DNA of 64,000 bases from Apostichopus japonicus (taxonomy: Eukaryota; Echinodermata; Holothuroidea; Aspidochirotida; Stichopodidae): contig NC_092579.1 in assembly GCF_037975245.1 (NCBI RefSeq), positions 16,332,178 through 16,396,177 on the forward strand, written 5' to 3'. The translations under genes were made by a program, and so were the position numbers. How positions within the stretch are numbered: the first letter of the stretch is position 1; the number at the start of each line of letters is the position of its first letter. The notes beneath the pieces are model-generated. The model saw only the letters and a list, made by a program, of their open reading frames with translations. It did not search any database and was not told the origin of the DNA. Shown here in pieces: positions 22,801-34,977 of the stretch.

Positions 22801-25800
22801 CCTTGTTTTTCCAAATGCAGAAGCAAATTAAGATGCAGTACGATGACACTTAAGAAGAAGGATGATGTCTGTGGAAGGTGGATGCAGACGGAAGGAGGTG
22901 GATTAAGATGCTGGACGATGCCACCAGAAGAAGAGGGGGGGTCCCAGGTTTAGTGGGTGGGTTATGTATTTGATATGTTCTAACTGTTTTTCTAGCCTTG
23001 TTTTTTCAAATGCAGAAGCAAATTAAGATGCAGTACGATGACACTTAAGAAGAAGGATGATGTCTGTGGAAGGTGGATGCAGACTGAAGGAGGTGGATTA
23101 AGATGCTGGACGATGCCACCAGAAGAAGAGGGGGGGGGGGTCCCAGGTTTAGTGGGTGGGTTATGTATTTGATATGTTCTAACTGTTTCTCTAGCCTTGT
23201 TTTTTCAAATGCAGAAGCAAATTAAGATGCAGTACGATGACACTTAAGAAGAAGGATGATGTCTGTGGAAGGTGGATGCAGACGGAAGGAGGTGGATTAA
23301 GATGCTGGACGATGCCACCAGAAGAAGAGGGGGGGGGGGGGTCCCGGTTTTAGTGGGTGGGTTATGTATTTGATATGTTCTAACTGTTTTTCTAGCCTTG
23401 TTTTTTCAAATGCAGAAGCAAATTAAGATGCAGTACGATGACACTTAAGAAGAAGGATGATGTCTGTGGAAGGTGGATGCAGACGGAAGGAGGTGGATTA
23501 AGATGCTGGACGATGCCACCAGAAGAAAAGGGGGGGGTCCCAGGTTTAGTGGGTGGGTTATGTATTTGATATGTTCTAACTGTTTTTCTAGCCTTGTTTT
23601 TCCAAATGCAGAAGCAAATTAAGATGCAGTACGATGACACTTAAGAAGAAGGATGATGTCTGTGGAAGGTGGATGCAGACGGAAGGAGGTGGATTAAGAT
23701 ACTGGACGATGCCACCAGAAGAAGAGGGGGGGTCCCAGGTTTAGTGGGTGGGTTATGTATTTGATATGTTCTAACTGTTTTTCTAGCCTTGTTTTTCCAA
23801 ATGCAGAAGCAAATTAAGATGCAGTACGATGACACTTAAGAAGAAGGATGATGTCTGTGGAAGGTGGATGCAGACGGAAGGAGGTGGATTAAGATGCTGG
23901 ACGATGCCACCAGAAGAAAAGGGGGGGTCCCAGGTTTAGTGGGTGGGTTATGTATTTGATATGTTCTAACTGTTTTTCTAGCCTTGTTTTTCCAAATGCA
24001 GAAGCAAATTAAGATGCAGTACGATGACACTTAAGAAGAAGGATGATGTCTGTGGAAGGTGGATGCAGACGGAAGGAGGTGGATTAAGATGCTGGACGAT
24101 GCCACCAGAAGAAGAGGGGGGGGGGGTCCCGGTTTTAGTGGGTGGGTTATGTATTTGATATGTTCTAACTGTTTTTCTAGCCTTGTTTTTTCAAATGCAG
24201 AAGCAAATTAAGATGCAGTACGATGACACTTAAGAAGAAGGATGATGTCTGTGGAAGGTGGATGCAGACTGAAGGAGGTGGATTAAGATGCTGGACGATG
24301 CCACCAGAAGAAGAGGGGGGGTCCCAGGTTTAGTGGGTGGGTTATGTATTTGATATGTTCTAACTGTTTTTCTAGCCTTGTTTTTTCAAATGCAGAAGCA
24401 AATTAAGATGCAGTACGATGACACTTAAGAAGAAGGATGATGTCTGTGGAAGGTGGATGCAGACTGAAGGAGGTGGATTAAGATGCTGGACGATGCCACC
24501 AGAAGAAGAGGGGGGGGGGTCCCAGGTTTAGTGGGTGGGTTATGTATTTGATATGTTCTAACTGTTTTTCTAGCCTTGTTTTTCCAAATGCAGAAGCAAA
24601 TTAAGATGCAGTACGATGACACTTAAGAAGAAGGATGATGTCTGTGGAAGGTGGATGCAGACGGAAGGAGGTAGATTAAGATGCTGGACGATGCCACCAG
24701 AAGAAGAGGGGGGGTCCCAGGTTTAGTGGGTGGGTTATGTATTTGATATGTTCTAACTGTTTTTCTAGCCTTGTTTTTCCAAATGCAGAAGCAAATTAAG
24801 ATGCAGTACGATGACACTTAAGAAGAAGGATGATGTCTGTGGAAGGTGGATGCAGACGGAAGGAGGTGGATTAAGATGCTGGACGATGCCACCAGAAGAA
24901 GAGGGGGGGGGTCCCGGTTTTAGTGGGTGGGTTATGTATTTGATATGTTCTAACTGTTTTTCTAGCCTTGTTTTTTCAAATGCAGAAGCAAATTAAGATG
25001 CAGTACGATGACACTTAAGAAGAAGGATGATGTCTGTGGAAGGTGGATGCAGACGGAAGGAGGTGGATTAAGATGCTGGACGATGCCACCAGAAGAAGAG
25101 GGGGGGGGGTCCCGGGTTTAGTGGGTGGGTTATGTATTTGATCTGTTCTAACTGTTTTTCTAGCCTTGTTTTTTCAAATGCAGAAGCAAATTAAGATGCA
25201 GTACGATGACACTTAAGAAGAAGGATGATGTCTGTGGAAGGTGGATGCAGACGGAAGGAGGTGGATTAAGATGCTGGACGATGCCACCAGAAGAAAAGGG
25301 GGGGGGTCCCAGGTTTAGTGGGTGGGTTATGTATTTGATATGTTCTAACTGTTTTTCTAGCCTTGTTTTTCCAAATGCAGAAGCAAATTAAGATGCAGTA
25401 CGATGACACTTAAGAAGAAGGATGATGTCTGTGGAAGGTGGATGCAGACGGAAGGAGGTGGATTAAGATGCTGGACGATGCCACCAGAAGAAGAGGGGGG
25501 GTCCCAGGTTTAGTGGGTGGGTTATGTATTTGATATGTTCTAACTGTTTTTCTAGCCTTGTTTTTCCAAATGCAGAAGCAAATTAAGATGCAGTACGATG
25601 ACACTTAAGAAGAAGGATGATGTCTGTGGAAGGTGGATGCAGACGGAAGGAGGTGGATTAAGATGCTGGACGATGCCACCAGAAGAAAAGGGGGGGGGTC
25701 CCAGGTTTAGTGGGTGGGTTATGTATTTGATATGTTCTAACTGTTTTTCTAGCCTTGTTTTTCCAAATGCAGAAGCAAATTAAGATGCAGTACGATGACA

Positions 25801-28800
25801 CTTAAGAAGAAGGATGATGTCTGTGGAAGGTGGATGCAGACGGAAGGAGGTGGATTAAGATGCTGGACGATGCCACCAGAAGAAGAGGGGGGGTCCCAGG
25901 TTTAGTGGGTGGGTTATGTATTTGATATGTTCTAACTGTTTTTCTAGCCTTGTTTTTCCAAATGCAGAAGCAAATTAAGATGCAGTACGATGACACTTAA
26001 GAAGAAGGATGATGTCTGTGGAAGGTGGATGCAGACGGAAGGAGGTGGATTAAGATGCTGGACGATGCCACCAGAAGAAGAGGGGGGGGGTCCCGGTTTT
26101 AGTGGGTGGGTTATGTATTTGATATGTTCTAACTGTTTTTCTAGCCTTGTTTTTTCAAATGCAGAAGCAAATTAAGATGCAGTACGATGACACTTAAGAA
26201 GAAGGATGATGTCTGTGGAAGGTGGATGCAGACTGAAGGAGGTGGATTAAGATGCTGGACGATGCCACCAGAAGAAGAGGGGGGGTCCCAGGTTTAGTGG
26301 GTGGGTTATGTATTTGATATGTTCTAACTGTTTTTCTAGCCTTGTTTTTTCAAATGCAGAAGCAAATTAAGATGCAGTACGATGACACTTAAGAAGAAGG
26401 ATGATGTCTGTGGAAGGTGGATGCAGACTGAAGGAGGTGGATTAAGATGCTGGACGATGCCACCAGAAGAAGAGGGGGGGGGGGGGTCCCAGGTTTAGTG
26501 GGTGGGTTATGCATTTGATATGTTCTAACTGTTTTTCTAGCCTTGTTTTTCCAAATGCAGAAGCAAATTAAGATGCAGTACGATGACACTTAAGAAGAAA
26601 GATGATGTCTGTGGAAGGTGGATGCAGACTGAAGGAGGTGGATTAAGATGCTGGACGATGCCACCAGAAGAAGAGGGGGGGTCCCGGTTTTAGTGGGTGG
26701 GTTATGTATTTGATATGTTTTAACTGTTTTTCTAGCCTTGTTTTGTCAAATGCAGAAGCAAATAAGGATGCAGTACGATGACACTTAAGAAGAAGGATGA
26801 TGTCTGTGGAAGGTGGATGCAGACGGAAGGAGGTGGATTAAGATGCTGGACGATGCCACCAGAAGAAGAGGGGGGGGGGGTCCCGGTTTTAGTGGGTGGG
26901 TTATGTATTTGATATGTTCTAACTGTTTTTCTAGCCTTGTTTTTTTCAAATGCAGAAGCAAATTAAGATGCAGTACGATGACACTTAAGAAGAAGGATGA
27001 TGTCTGTGGAAGGTGGATGCAGACGGAAGGAGGTGGATTAAGATGCTGAACGATGCCACCAGAAGAAGAGGGGGGGGTCCCAGGTTTAGTGGGTGGGTTA
27101 TGTATTTGATATGTTCTAACTGTTTTTCTAGCCTTGTTTTTCCAAATGCAGAAGCAAATTAAGATGCAGTACGATGACACTTAAGAAGAAGGATGATGCC
27201 TGTGGAAGGTGGATGCAGACGGAAGGAGGTGGATTAAGATGCTGGACGATTCCACCAGAAGAAAAGGGGGGGTCCCAGGTTTAGTGGGTGGGTTATGTAT
27301 TTGATATGTTCTAACTGTTTTTCTAGCCTTGTTTTTTTTCAAATGCAGAAGCAAATTAAGATGCAGTACGATGACACTTAAGAAGAAGGATGATGTCTGT
27401 GGAAGGTGGATGCAGACGGAAGGAGGTGGATTAAGATGCTGGACGATGCCACCAGAAGAAGAGGGGGGGTCCCAGGTTTAGTGGGTGGGTTATGTATTTG
27501 ATATGTTCTTACAGGGTTTTCTAGCCTTGTTTTTCCAAATGCAGAAGCAAATAAGGATGCAGTACGATGACACTTAAGAAGAAGGATGATGTCTGTGGAA
27601 GGTGGATGCAGACGGAAGGAGGTGGATTAAGATGCTGGACGATGCCACCAGACGAAAAGGGGGGGTCCCAGGATTAGTGGGTGGGTTATGTATTTGATAT
27701 GTTCTAACTGTTATTCTAGCCTTGTTTTTCCAAATGCAGAAGCAAATTAAGATGCAGTACGATGACACTTAAGAAGAAGGATGATGTCTGTGGAAGGTGG
27801 ATGCAGACGGAAGGAGGTGGATTAAGATGCTGGACGATGCCACCAGAAGAAGAGGGGGGTCCCGGTTTTAGTGGGTGGGTTATGTATTTGATATGTTCTA
27901 ACTGTTTTTCTAGCCTTGGTTTTTCAAATGCAGAAGCAAATTAAGATGCAGTACGATGACACTTAAGAAGAAGGATGATGTCTGTGGAAGGTGGATGCAG
28001 ACGGAAGGAGGTGGATTAAGATGCTGGACGATGCCACCAGAAGAAGAGGGGGGTCCCGGTTTTAGTGGGTGGGTTATGTATTTGATATGTTCTAACTGTT
28101 TTTCTAGCCTTGTTTTTTCAAATGCAGAAGCATATTAAGATGCAGTACGATGACACTTAAGAAGAAGGATGATGTCTGTGGAAGGTGGATGCAGACGATA
28201 GGAGGTGAATTAAGATGCTGGACGATGCCACCAGAAGAAGAGGGGGGGGGGGGTCCCAGGATTAGTGGGTGGCTTATGTATTTGATATGTTCTTACTGTT
28301 TTTCTAGCCTTGTTGTTTCAAATGCAGAAGACAGATTAAGACTTAGGAGGGTGACGACGCAAGAAGGAGGGTGATGTCTGTGGAAGGTGGATACAGGCGG
28401 AAGGAGGTAGATTAAGACGCTGGAAGATGCCACCAGAAAAAGAGGGGGGTCCCAGGATTAGTGGGTGGGTTATGTATTTGAAATGTTCTTACTGTTTTTA
28501 TAGCCTTGTTGTTTCAGATGCAGAAGACAGATTTAGACTTAGGATGACGACGACGTAAGAAGAAGGGTGATGTCTGTGGAAGGTGGATACAGACGGAAGG
28601 AGGTAGATTAAGACGCTGGAAGATGCCACCAGATGAATAGGGGGGGGGGGCTCCCAGGGGTAGTGTGTGGGTTATGTATTTGATATGTTCTTACTGTTTT
28701 TTTAGCCTTGTTGTTTCAGATGCAGAAGACAGATTTAGACTTAGGATGATGACGACGTAAGAAGAAGGGTGATGTCTGTGGAAGGTGGATACAGGTGGAA

Positions 28801-30030
28801 GGAGGTAAATTAAGACGCTGGAAGATGCCACCAGAAGAAGAGGGGGGTCCCAGGATTAGTGGGTGGGTTATGTATTTGATATGTTCTTACTGTTTTTCTA
28901 GCCTTGTTGTTTCAGATGCAGAAGACAGATTTAGACGTAGTTCGGTGACGACGTAAGGATTAGTGGGTGATGTCTGTGGAAGGCGGATACAGACGGAAGG
29001 AGGTAGATTAAGACGCTGGAAGATGCCACCAGATGAATAGCCGGGAGGGAGGGTCCCAGGGGTAGTGGGTGGGTTATGTATTTGATATGTTCTTACTGTT
29101 TTTTTAGCCTTGTTGTTTCAGATGCAGAAGACAGATTTAGACTTAGGATGATGACGACGTAAGAAGAAGGGTGATGTCTGTGGAAGGTGGATACAGGTGG
29201 AAGGAGGTAAATTAAGACGCTGGAAGATGCCACCAGAAGAAGAGGGGGGTCCCAGGATTAGTGGGTGGGTTATGTATTTGATATGTTCTTACTGTTTTTC
29301 TAGCCTTGTTGTTTCAGATGCAGAAGACAGATTTAGACGTAGTTCGGTGACGACGTAAGGATTAGTGGGTGATGTCTGTGGAAGGCGGATACAGACGGAA
29401 GGAGGTAAATTAAGACGCTGGAAGATGCCACCAGAAGAAGAGGGGGGTCCCAGGATTAGTGGGTGGGTTATGTATTTGATATGTTCTTACTGTTTTTCTA
29501 GCCTTGTTGTTTCAGATGCAGAAGACAGATTTAGACGTAGTTCGGTGACGACGTAAGGATTAGTGGGTGATGTCTGTGGAAGGCGGATACAGACGGAAGG
29601 AGGTAGATTAAGACGCTGGAAGATGCCACCAGATGAATAGCCGGGAGGGAGGGTCCCAGGGGTAGTGGGTGGGTTATGTATTTGATATGTTCTTACTGTT
29701 TTTCTAGCCTTGTTGTTTCAGATGCAGAAGATAGATTTAGACGTAGTTCGGTGACGACGTAAGAAGAAGGGTGATGTCTGTGGAAGGTGGATACAGGCGG
29801 AAGGAGGTAGATTAAGACGCTGGAAGATGCGACCAGAAGAAGAGGGGGGGGGGGTCCCAGGATTAGTGGGTGGGTTATGTATTTGATATGTTCTTACTGT
29901 TTTTCTAGCCTTGTTGTTTCAGATGCAGAAGACAGATTTAGACGTAGGAGGGTGACGACGTAAGGGGCCCCAGGATTAGTGGGTGGGCTATGTATTTGAT
30001 ATGTTCTAATTGTTTTAGTAGTCTTGTTGT
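19870..30030 (+). repeat. ~197-bp satellite-like array, about 50 units
   Basis: Each unit contains GGTCCCAGGTTTAGTGGGTG, TTGATATGTTCTAACTG, TTTTTCTAGCCTTG, AAATGCAGAAGC and CTGTGGAAGGTGGATGCAG. The unit ends in AGAAGAAGAG and a G run of variable length (about 6-13). Length varies mainly through this G run and a T run. Units between about 20000 and 28200 are highly alike. From about 28320 to 30030 they are diverged (TTGTTTCAGATGCAGAAGACAG, GACGACGTAAG). The first unit (19870-19980) also shows the diverged form. Open frames repeat once or twice per unit on both strands and are not annotated. Confidence 0.96.
28320..30030 (+). repeat. diverged right edge of the ~197-bp array, with donor/acceptor-like words
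   Basis: About nine units. Each has GTTCTTACTGTTTTTCTAG, then TTGTTTCAG followed by ~34-37 bp and then GACGTAAG. In splice terms these are an acceptor (TTGTTTCAG) and a donor (GAC|GTAAG) flanking a very short exon-like block. Whether they are used is unknown. Confidence 0.6.
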
Positions 30031-30400
30031 TTCAGATGCATAAGAAGATGGATTAAGATGCAGGACTACGACATCTTAAGAAGATGGATGATCGAGTGGG
30101 ATGAAGATAGATGAGGTTGCAGGAAAACGATGATAAAAGATGGATGAAGACTGATGAAGAACAAGGGGAGTTTACAAATCAAGGATGATTGAGTCGGATG
30201 AAGGTGGATGAGGTTCTAGGACGTTGATGATAAAAGATGAAGGAAGACTGCGCAAGCAAATTCATTAATGAAGACTGCACGACGATTAAGTCAAAACGAT
30301 TAAAGGCGGAAAACGACAGGGTTAGACGAATGAATACGATGAAGATGAATGAAAACGTAGGACAGCCATGACTGTGATGACGAAAGAAGATGGACGTAAT
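30031..30400 (+). repeat. purine-rich degenerate GATGAAG-type sequence
   Basis: Imperfect repeats of GATGAAGATGGATGA-like words, related to the purine-rich part of the array units (GGTGGATTAAGATGC). It looks like a decayed edge of the same array. Confidence 0.5.
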
Positions 30401-30478
30401 GCTATATGTATCAGAGGGGAAGGTGGACAATCAGCGGACAATAGACCTGCATAACTGTTTTGTTACTACACTATATAT

Positions 30479-30985
30479 CTTGGGGCATATGCTCTTTCAC
30501 AGAACGTCATACCTCCTGTGCTATTGTATGTATGCTAAAATGATGGAACAGGCATGCACGCATGCAACGATAGTACCCAAAATGTTGGCAAACTGAATTA
30601 CCTCTATTAATAAACTTTTGAAAATATGTATTCCCCAAAAAATTACGTATATAGAGTGTTCATGTTATTAAAATCACGTAAATTCACGTAAATAAAGTTA
30701 TGAACCCTTCCATGGTTTTCCCAATCAATTGAAACCAGTTTACCACTTGTCTGGTGTATGAACTAACAAAATCCCTAAATTGAATTGATTGGGTTTTTAG
30801 TCCAGGAGGGTTTCATGATTTTACCACATCTGTAGTAATTTCAGCAACAGTACGTTGCCATGATGGAGATATTTATTACACCCATTTTAAATCTTTGAAG
30901 GCTTAATAGTTTATCAAAGTATTGATATTCGGTCTTTTTTACGCTTAATAAATCATTTCTTTAATATATTTATTGATGCATTCAT
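30479..30985 (+). repeat. old direct duplication, copy 1
   Basis: Shares ordered blocks with 31272-31700: GGGCATATGCTCTTTCACAG, CCATGGTTTTCCCAATCAATT, TTTTACCACATCTGTAGTAAT and GATGCATTCAT near the end. The copies are offset by about 790 bp and heavily diverged. Confidence 0.6.
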
Positions 30986-31271
30986 ATTTTCAAAGAGATA
31001 TGTACATAAGAAATTTGAACAAAAACTCTCTTCAGTTTATCATATTTTCCTAAATTTAAGCTAGCTGAGCTTCCGTGAATATTATCCAAATATAACTTGT
31101 TTTTCGCCGGCACACATTTGTGTGGGTGTGTACATGTACATGCAACCGAGTCCTGACATAATTTAAATCCTAATGTAAAACTATGCGTATTAGTAGTGTG
31201 AAGGAAGCTGGACCGTGACCTCGTTATTTTCATCAGGCTGCAATAGTGGTGCAACAGTGTTTTAATTCCTA

Positions 31272-31700
31272 ATAGCTGTCAGGGCATATGCTCTTTTACA
31301 GACATAATCCTTCCTGTCTAGTTGTATGCTACAAGAATTAAAATCTGTTGAAATAGTTATGTCTAGAAAAATCATGTGTGTGTAGAAATAATGATCCACG
31401 GTTTTCCCGTAGTCAATTAAAAATTGCTTTCTCCAAGCTGGTTCAATGAAATCATCCGTAGAACGTTTTAAACTAATACATGCATGAGAATAGAAAGGGG
31501 TTCCTAGTTTTTAGGAGAAATTGAACATTTTCACCACATGTGTAGTTATTTTAGTCCAAGTGTATTGTAACCTTTCAAATTCGAGCAGGGTTATAGTTTC
31601 TCTAAGTAGGAATACTTTCTGCATTTCCTATGCTTAATATTTCATTGCAGCATTCACTTATTGCTTTAATTTGTTCATTCATGCATTCATTTTAACTTAT
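31272..31700 (+). repeat. old direct duplication, copy 2
   Basis: Blocks corresponding to copy 1: GGGCATATGCTCTTTTACAG, CCACGGTTTTCCCGTAGTC, TTTCACCACATGTGTAGTT, ATGCATTCATTT. No coding potential. Confidence 0.6.
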
Positions 31701-31969
31701 ATTGGTTCATATATTTATAGTTCAATAGTTGTACAAGTTGGTTCGATAAAAGCTTGTTTCCCTACATTTAAAGTTTTAATTGTTTTCTTTGCTGAGCTTC
31801 CTGAATGGTTATATCAATGTAATTCGTTTGCATTGGACAATTACAGCTTATTAAACATATTTGGTATGATACCAACAACAATCATGAAGCAAATACATTC
31901 ATAATTTACTGAAATATATTATTTATTATTAATAGTTAGGTTTGCAGTGTTGTTCGGGGCCTATAGGCC

Positions 31970-32299
31970 CTCTCACACGACTTTACAGCTTAACCCTGGT
32001 CATTGGTAACGTGTCACACCTACACACCAAAGTGTGCACAATTCAGTCAATCTCTCCTGGGGCACCAAAGCCACGTACGTTCCCCCCGGGGGACTTTTCA
32101 TAGGGTGCAGCCACACACCGGCGCACGCAACTATATTTACAAGTTACCTCGCAAGTCCCCATGTATACACCTGGGTGAAGAGAGGCAATGAAGATAAAGC
32201 GCCTTGCCCAATGACACAACGCAATGATCAGGCCAGGACTCGAACCTGTAATCCTTAGATCACAAGTCCGCTGCCTTAACCACTTGACCACAATGTCGG
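31970..32299 (-). mobile_element. tRNA-derived SINE, minus strand, full-looking
   Basis: On the minus strand the head is TGTGGTCAAGTGGTTAAGGC (A box), followed by a B box GGTTCGAGTCCTGG. The body has GGGCAAGGCGCTTTATCTTC and TCTTCACCCAGGTGTATACA and ends in unique sequence near 31970. Same type as the split SINE at 12229-13985. Two adjacent GTCGGATAAACGCG words abut its head at 32295-32325. Confidence 0.78.
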
Positions 32300-32307
32300 A
32301 TAAACGC

Positions 32308-32972
32308 GGATGTCGGATAAACGCGACTCTACGGCCACATTTCATCATATTATCTGAGAGCTCACTGTTCTTGACACTTCACTTACCCCCCCCCCCCCCG
32401 AACTCAATCATACTCCTCCCATCTTCCCGCCCAAAGATGTAACCAAAGTAAAGCTCTTGGTCTGTTATTACGCTAAAATCACATACATATTTTTTCTATT
32501 TCATATAATCAAGAGAAGATCTCAGTGGCCTAGAAGATCTGGAACTATATTCACTCGCAGTTACTCGAAATGATTTGCTATTTTAATGCGTTTACCACAG
32601 GGGGGAAGGGTTACATTATTGTTACTTAGTGTGACACTGAGGCTGGTGCAACCTTAGTGAAATAAACAAGAGCAGGCAGTCAAAATGTTCCCTCATATTC
32701 TACGCCCACTCCCGCTCTCTTTAAGTGATGTCCCGCAACCAATGAACCAAATTTCCACGAAAAGAGTTACAGAACCTGTCGTGCAATCATGTTACTTACA
32801 AGACTTACAGAATGATGATAATGGTAGTAGGACTATATTTATTCTCGGACTTGCATAAACGTATAGAACAGTTAACTTACTTTAAACGAACTGGCCAACT
32901 GACCTCACTGGGCAGCGGCTAACACCGAAAACATTACACACTCTTACTGCGCTAACTTATTACAAATACTGA
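32308..32972 (+). repeat. ~660-bp direct repeat A, copy 1
   Basis: From GTCGGATAAACGCGACTCTA to CTTATTACAAATACTGACTC. Almost identical to 33835-34491 apart from small indels and a few substitutions. Includes a long C run near 32386 that differs in length between copies. Confidence 0.9.
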
Positions 32973-32984
32973 CTCAAATAATAA

Positions 32985-33800
32985 AGAAAAATGTGACGGC
33001 TCTTTTAAGGGCCATCAAATAATCGAGAGAAATTTGACGAATCTTTTTAAGGGCCATCATACAATCGAGAGAAATTTGACGGCTCTTTTAAGGGCCATCA
33101 AATAATCGAGAGAAATTTGACGACTCTCTTTAAGGGCCATCATATAATCGAGAGAAATTTGACGGATCTTTTTAAGGGCCATCATATAATCGAGAGAAAT
33201 TTCACGGCTCTTTTAAGGGCCATCAAATAATCAATAGAAATTTGACGGATCTTTTTAAGAGCCATCATATAATCGAGAGAAATTTCACGGCTCTTTTAAG
33301 GGCCGTCAAATATTCGAGAGAAATTTGACGACTCTCTTTAAGGGCCATCATATAATCGAGAGAAATTTGACGGATCTCTTTAAGGGCCATTATAAATCGA
33401 GAGAAATTTCATGGCTCTTTTAAGGGCCATCAAATAATCAATAGAAATTTGACGGATCTTTTTAAGAGCCATCATATTATCGAGAGATATTTGACGGATC
33501 TTTTTAAGGGCCATCATATAATCGAGAGAAATTTCACGGCTCTTTTAAGGACCATCAAATAATCAATAGAAATTTGACGGATCTTTTTAAGGGCCATCAT
33601 ATAATCGAGAGAAATTTCACGGCTCTTTTTAAGGGCCATCAAATAGCAGAAAGATTTCTTTATATGTTTTTCAACGGCCTTTTTAAGGGCCATTAATAGT
33701 CCACAGAAATTTGACGGATCTTTTTAAGGGCCATCAAATAATCAAGAGAAATTTCACGGCTATTTTTAAGGGCAATCAAATAATCTACAGAAACTTGACC
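32985..33800 (+). repeat. 42-bp minisatellite, about 19 units, between the A repeats
   Basis: Unit core: GAGAGAAATTTGACGG, then TCTTTTTAAGGGCCATCA and TATAATC. Two unit variants (GACGGATC and CACGGCTC) alternate irregularly. The last units near 33650-33790 are more diverged. Confidence 0.93.
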
Positions 33801-33834
33801 ACAACGCCCTCAAATATACTTCAGTCACGGGGAT

Positions 33835-34491
33835 GACGGATAAACGCGACTCTACGGCCACATTTCATCATATTATCTGAGAGCTCACTGTTCTTGACAC
33901 TTCACTTACCCCCCCCCCCCCCCGAACTCAGTCATTCTCCTCCCATCGTCCCGCCCAAAGATGTAACCAAAGTAAAGCTCTTGGTCTGTTATTACGCTAA
34001 AATCACATACATATTTTTTCTATTTCATATAATCAAGAGAAGATCTCAGTGGCCTAGAAGATCTGGAACTATGTTCACTCGCAGTTACTCGAAATGATTT
34101 GCCATTTTCATGCGTTTACCACATGGGGGAGGGTTACATTATTGTTACATAGTGTGACACTGAGGCTGGTGCAACCTTAGTGAAATAAACAAGAGCAGGC
34201 AGTCAAAATGTTCCCTCATATTCTACGCCCACTCCCGCTCTCTTTAAGTGATGTCCCAACCAATGAACCAAATTTCCACGAAAAGAGTTACAGAACCTGT
34301 CGTGCAATCATGTTACTTACAAGACTTACAGAATGATGATAATGGTAGTAGGACTATATTTATTCTCGGACTTGCATAAACGTATAGAACAGTTAACTTA
34401 CTTTTAACGAACTGGCCAACGGACCTCACTGGGCAGCGGCTAACACCGAAAACATTACACACTCTTAGCGCGCTAACTTATTACAAATACT
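33835..34491 (+). repeat. ~660-bp direct repeat A, copy 2
   Basis: Second copy of 32308-32972, running on into repeat B (34353-34977), which is not present after copy 1. Confidence 0.9.
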
Positions 34492-34977
34492 GACTCGAAT
34501 TCTCGGATCTTAGCGTGGCTTGAACATTCCACATAGCTACGAAGGAACCAGACTATTGTCACGAGAGCTGGACAGTTCTGTTTTACCTCCATGGGGAGAC
34601 GGAAACAAAGGAATAAAATAGCATGTGCAACTTCAACAATTCACTATACACATCAAAGAAATTAGATCAAACAGACCCCCAGAGCTAAAACAATACACAC
34701 AAACACGCAAACTATTCCAGCAGTGATGCCAGCTATGTGCGGATATGGTAGGCCATACGGGAAATAATTGCTGATATAATGTCCATACGAATTAAAATGA
34801 TTACCGGTATTAATTCTATTTAATACCGGCATTAATTCTCAGCCAATGACCATGTAGCATTATATGCCGGTATTAAATAGAATAAATACGGACATTAATT
34901 TAAATAGAATTAATACGGGCATTAAATAGAATTAATAGCGGCATGAAATAGAATTAATACCGGCATTAAATAGACCA
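34353..34977 (+). repeat. ~630-bp repeat B, copy 1
   Basis: From ACTATATTTATTCTCGGAC to CGGCATTAAATAGACCA. Matches 39222-39863 closely. Its last ~175 bp is made of ~22-bp AATTAATACCGGCATTAAAT units. Confidence 0.9.
34800..34977. repeat. 22-bp AT-rich minisatellite
   Basis: Imperfect units of TAGAATTAATACCGGCATTA (CCGG or CGGG in the middle). Related units in the opposite orientation occur at 35663-35790. Confidence 0.8.

Noticed and set aside
20000-28400. Repeated 60-130-codon frames on both strands of the ~197-bp array
   Set aside because: They recur with the repeat period, occur on both strands of the same bases, and change frame with the G-run length; they follow from the unit lacking stops rather than from coding selection.
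32225-32299. Functional tRNA gene on the minus strand
   Set aside because: Same reason: tRNA-like head of a SINE that continues for ~330 bp.
32308-34491. LTR retrotransposon
   Set aside because: Direct repeats are present, but no primer-binding site, polypurine tract or coding frame was recognised; the interior is a minisatellite. Kept only as a question in the findings.
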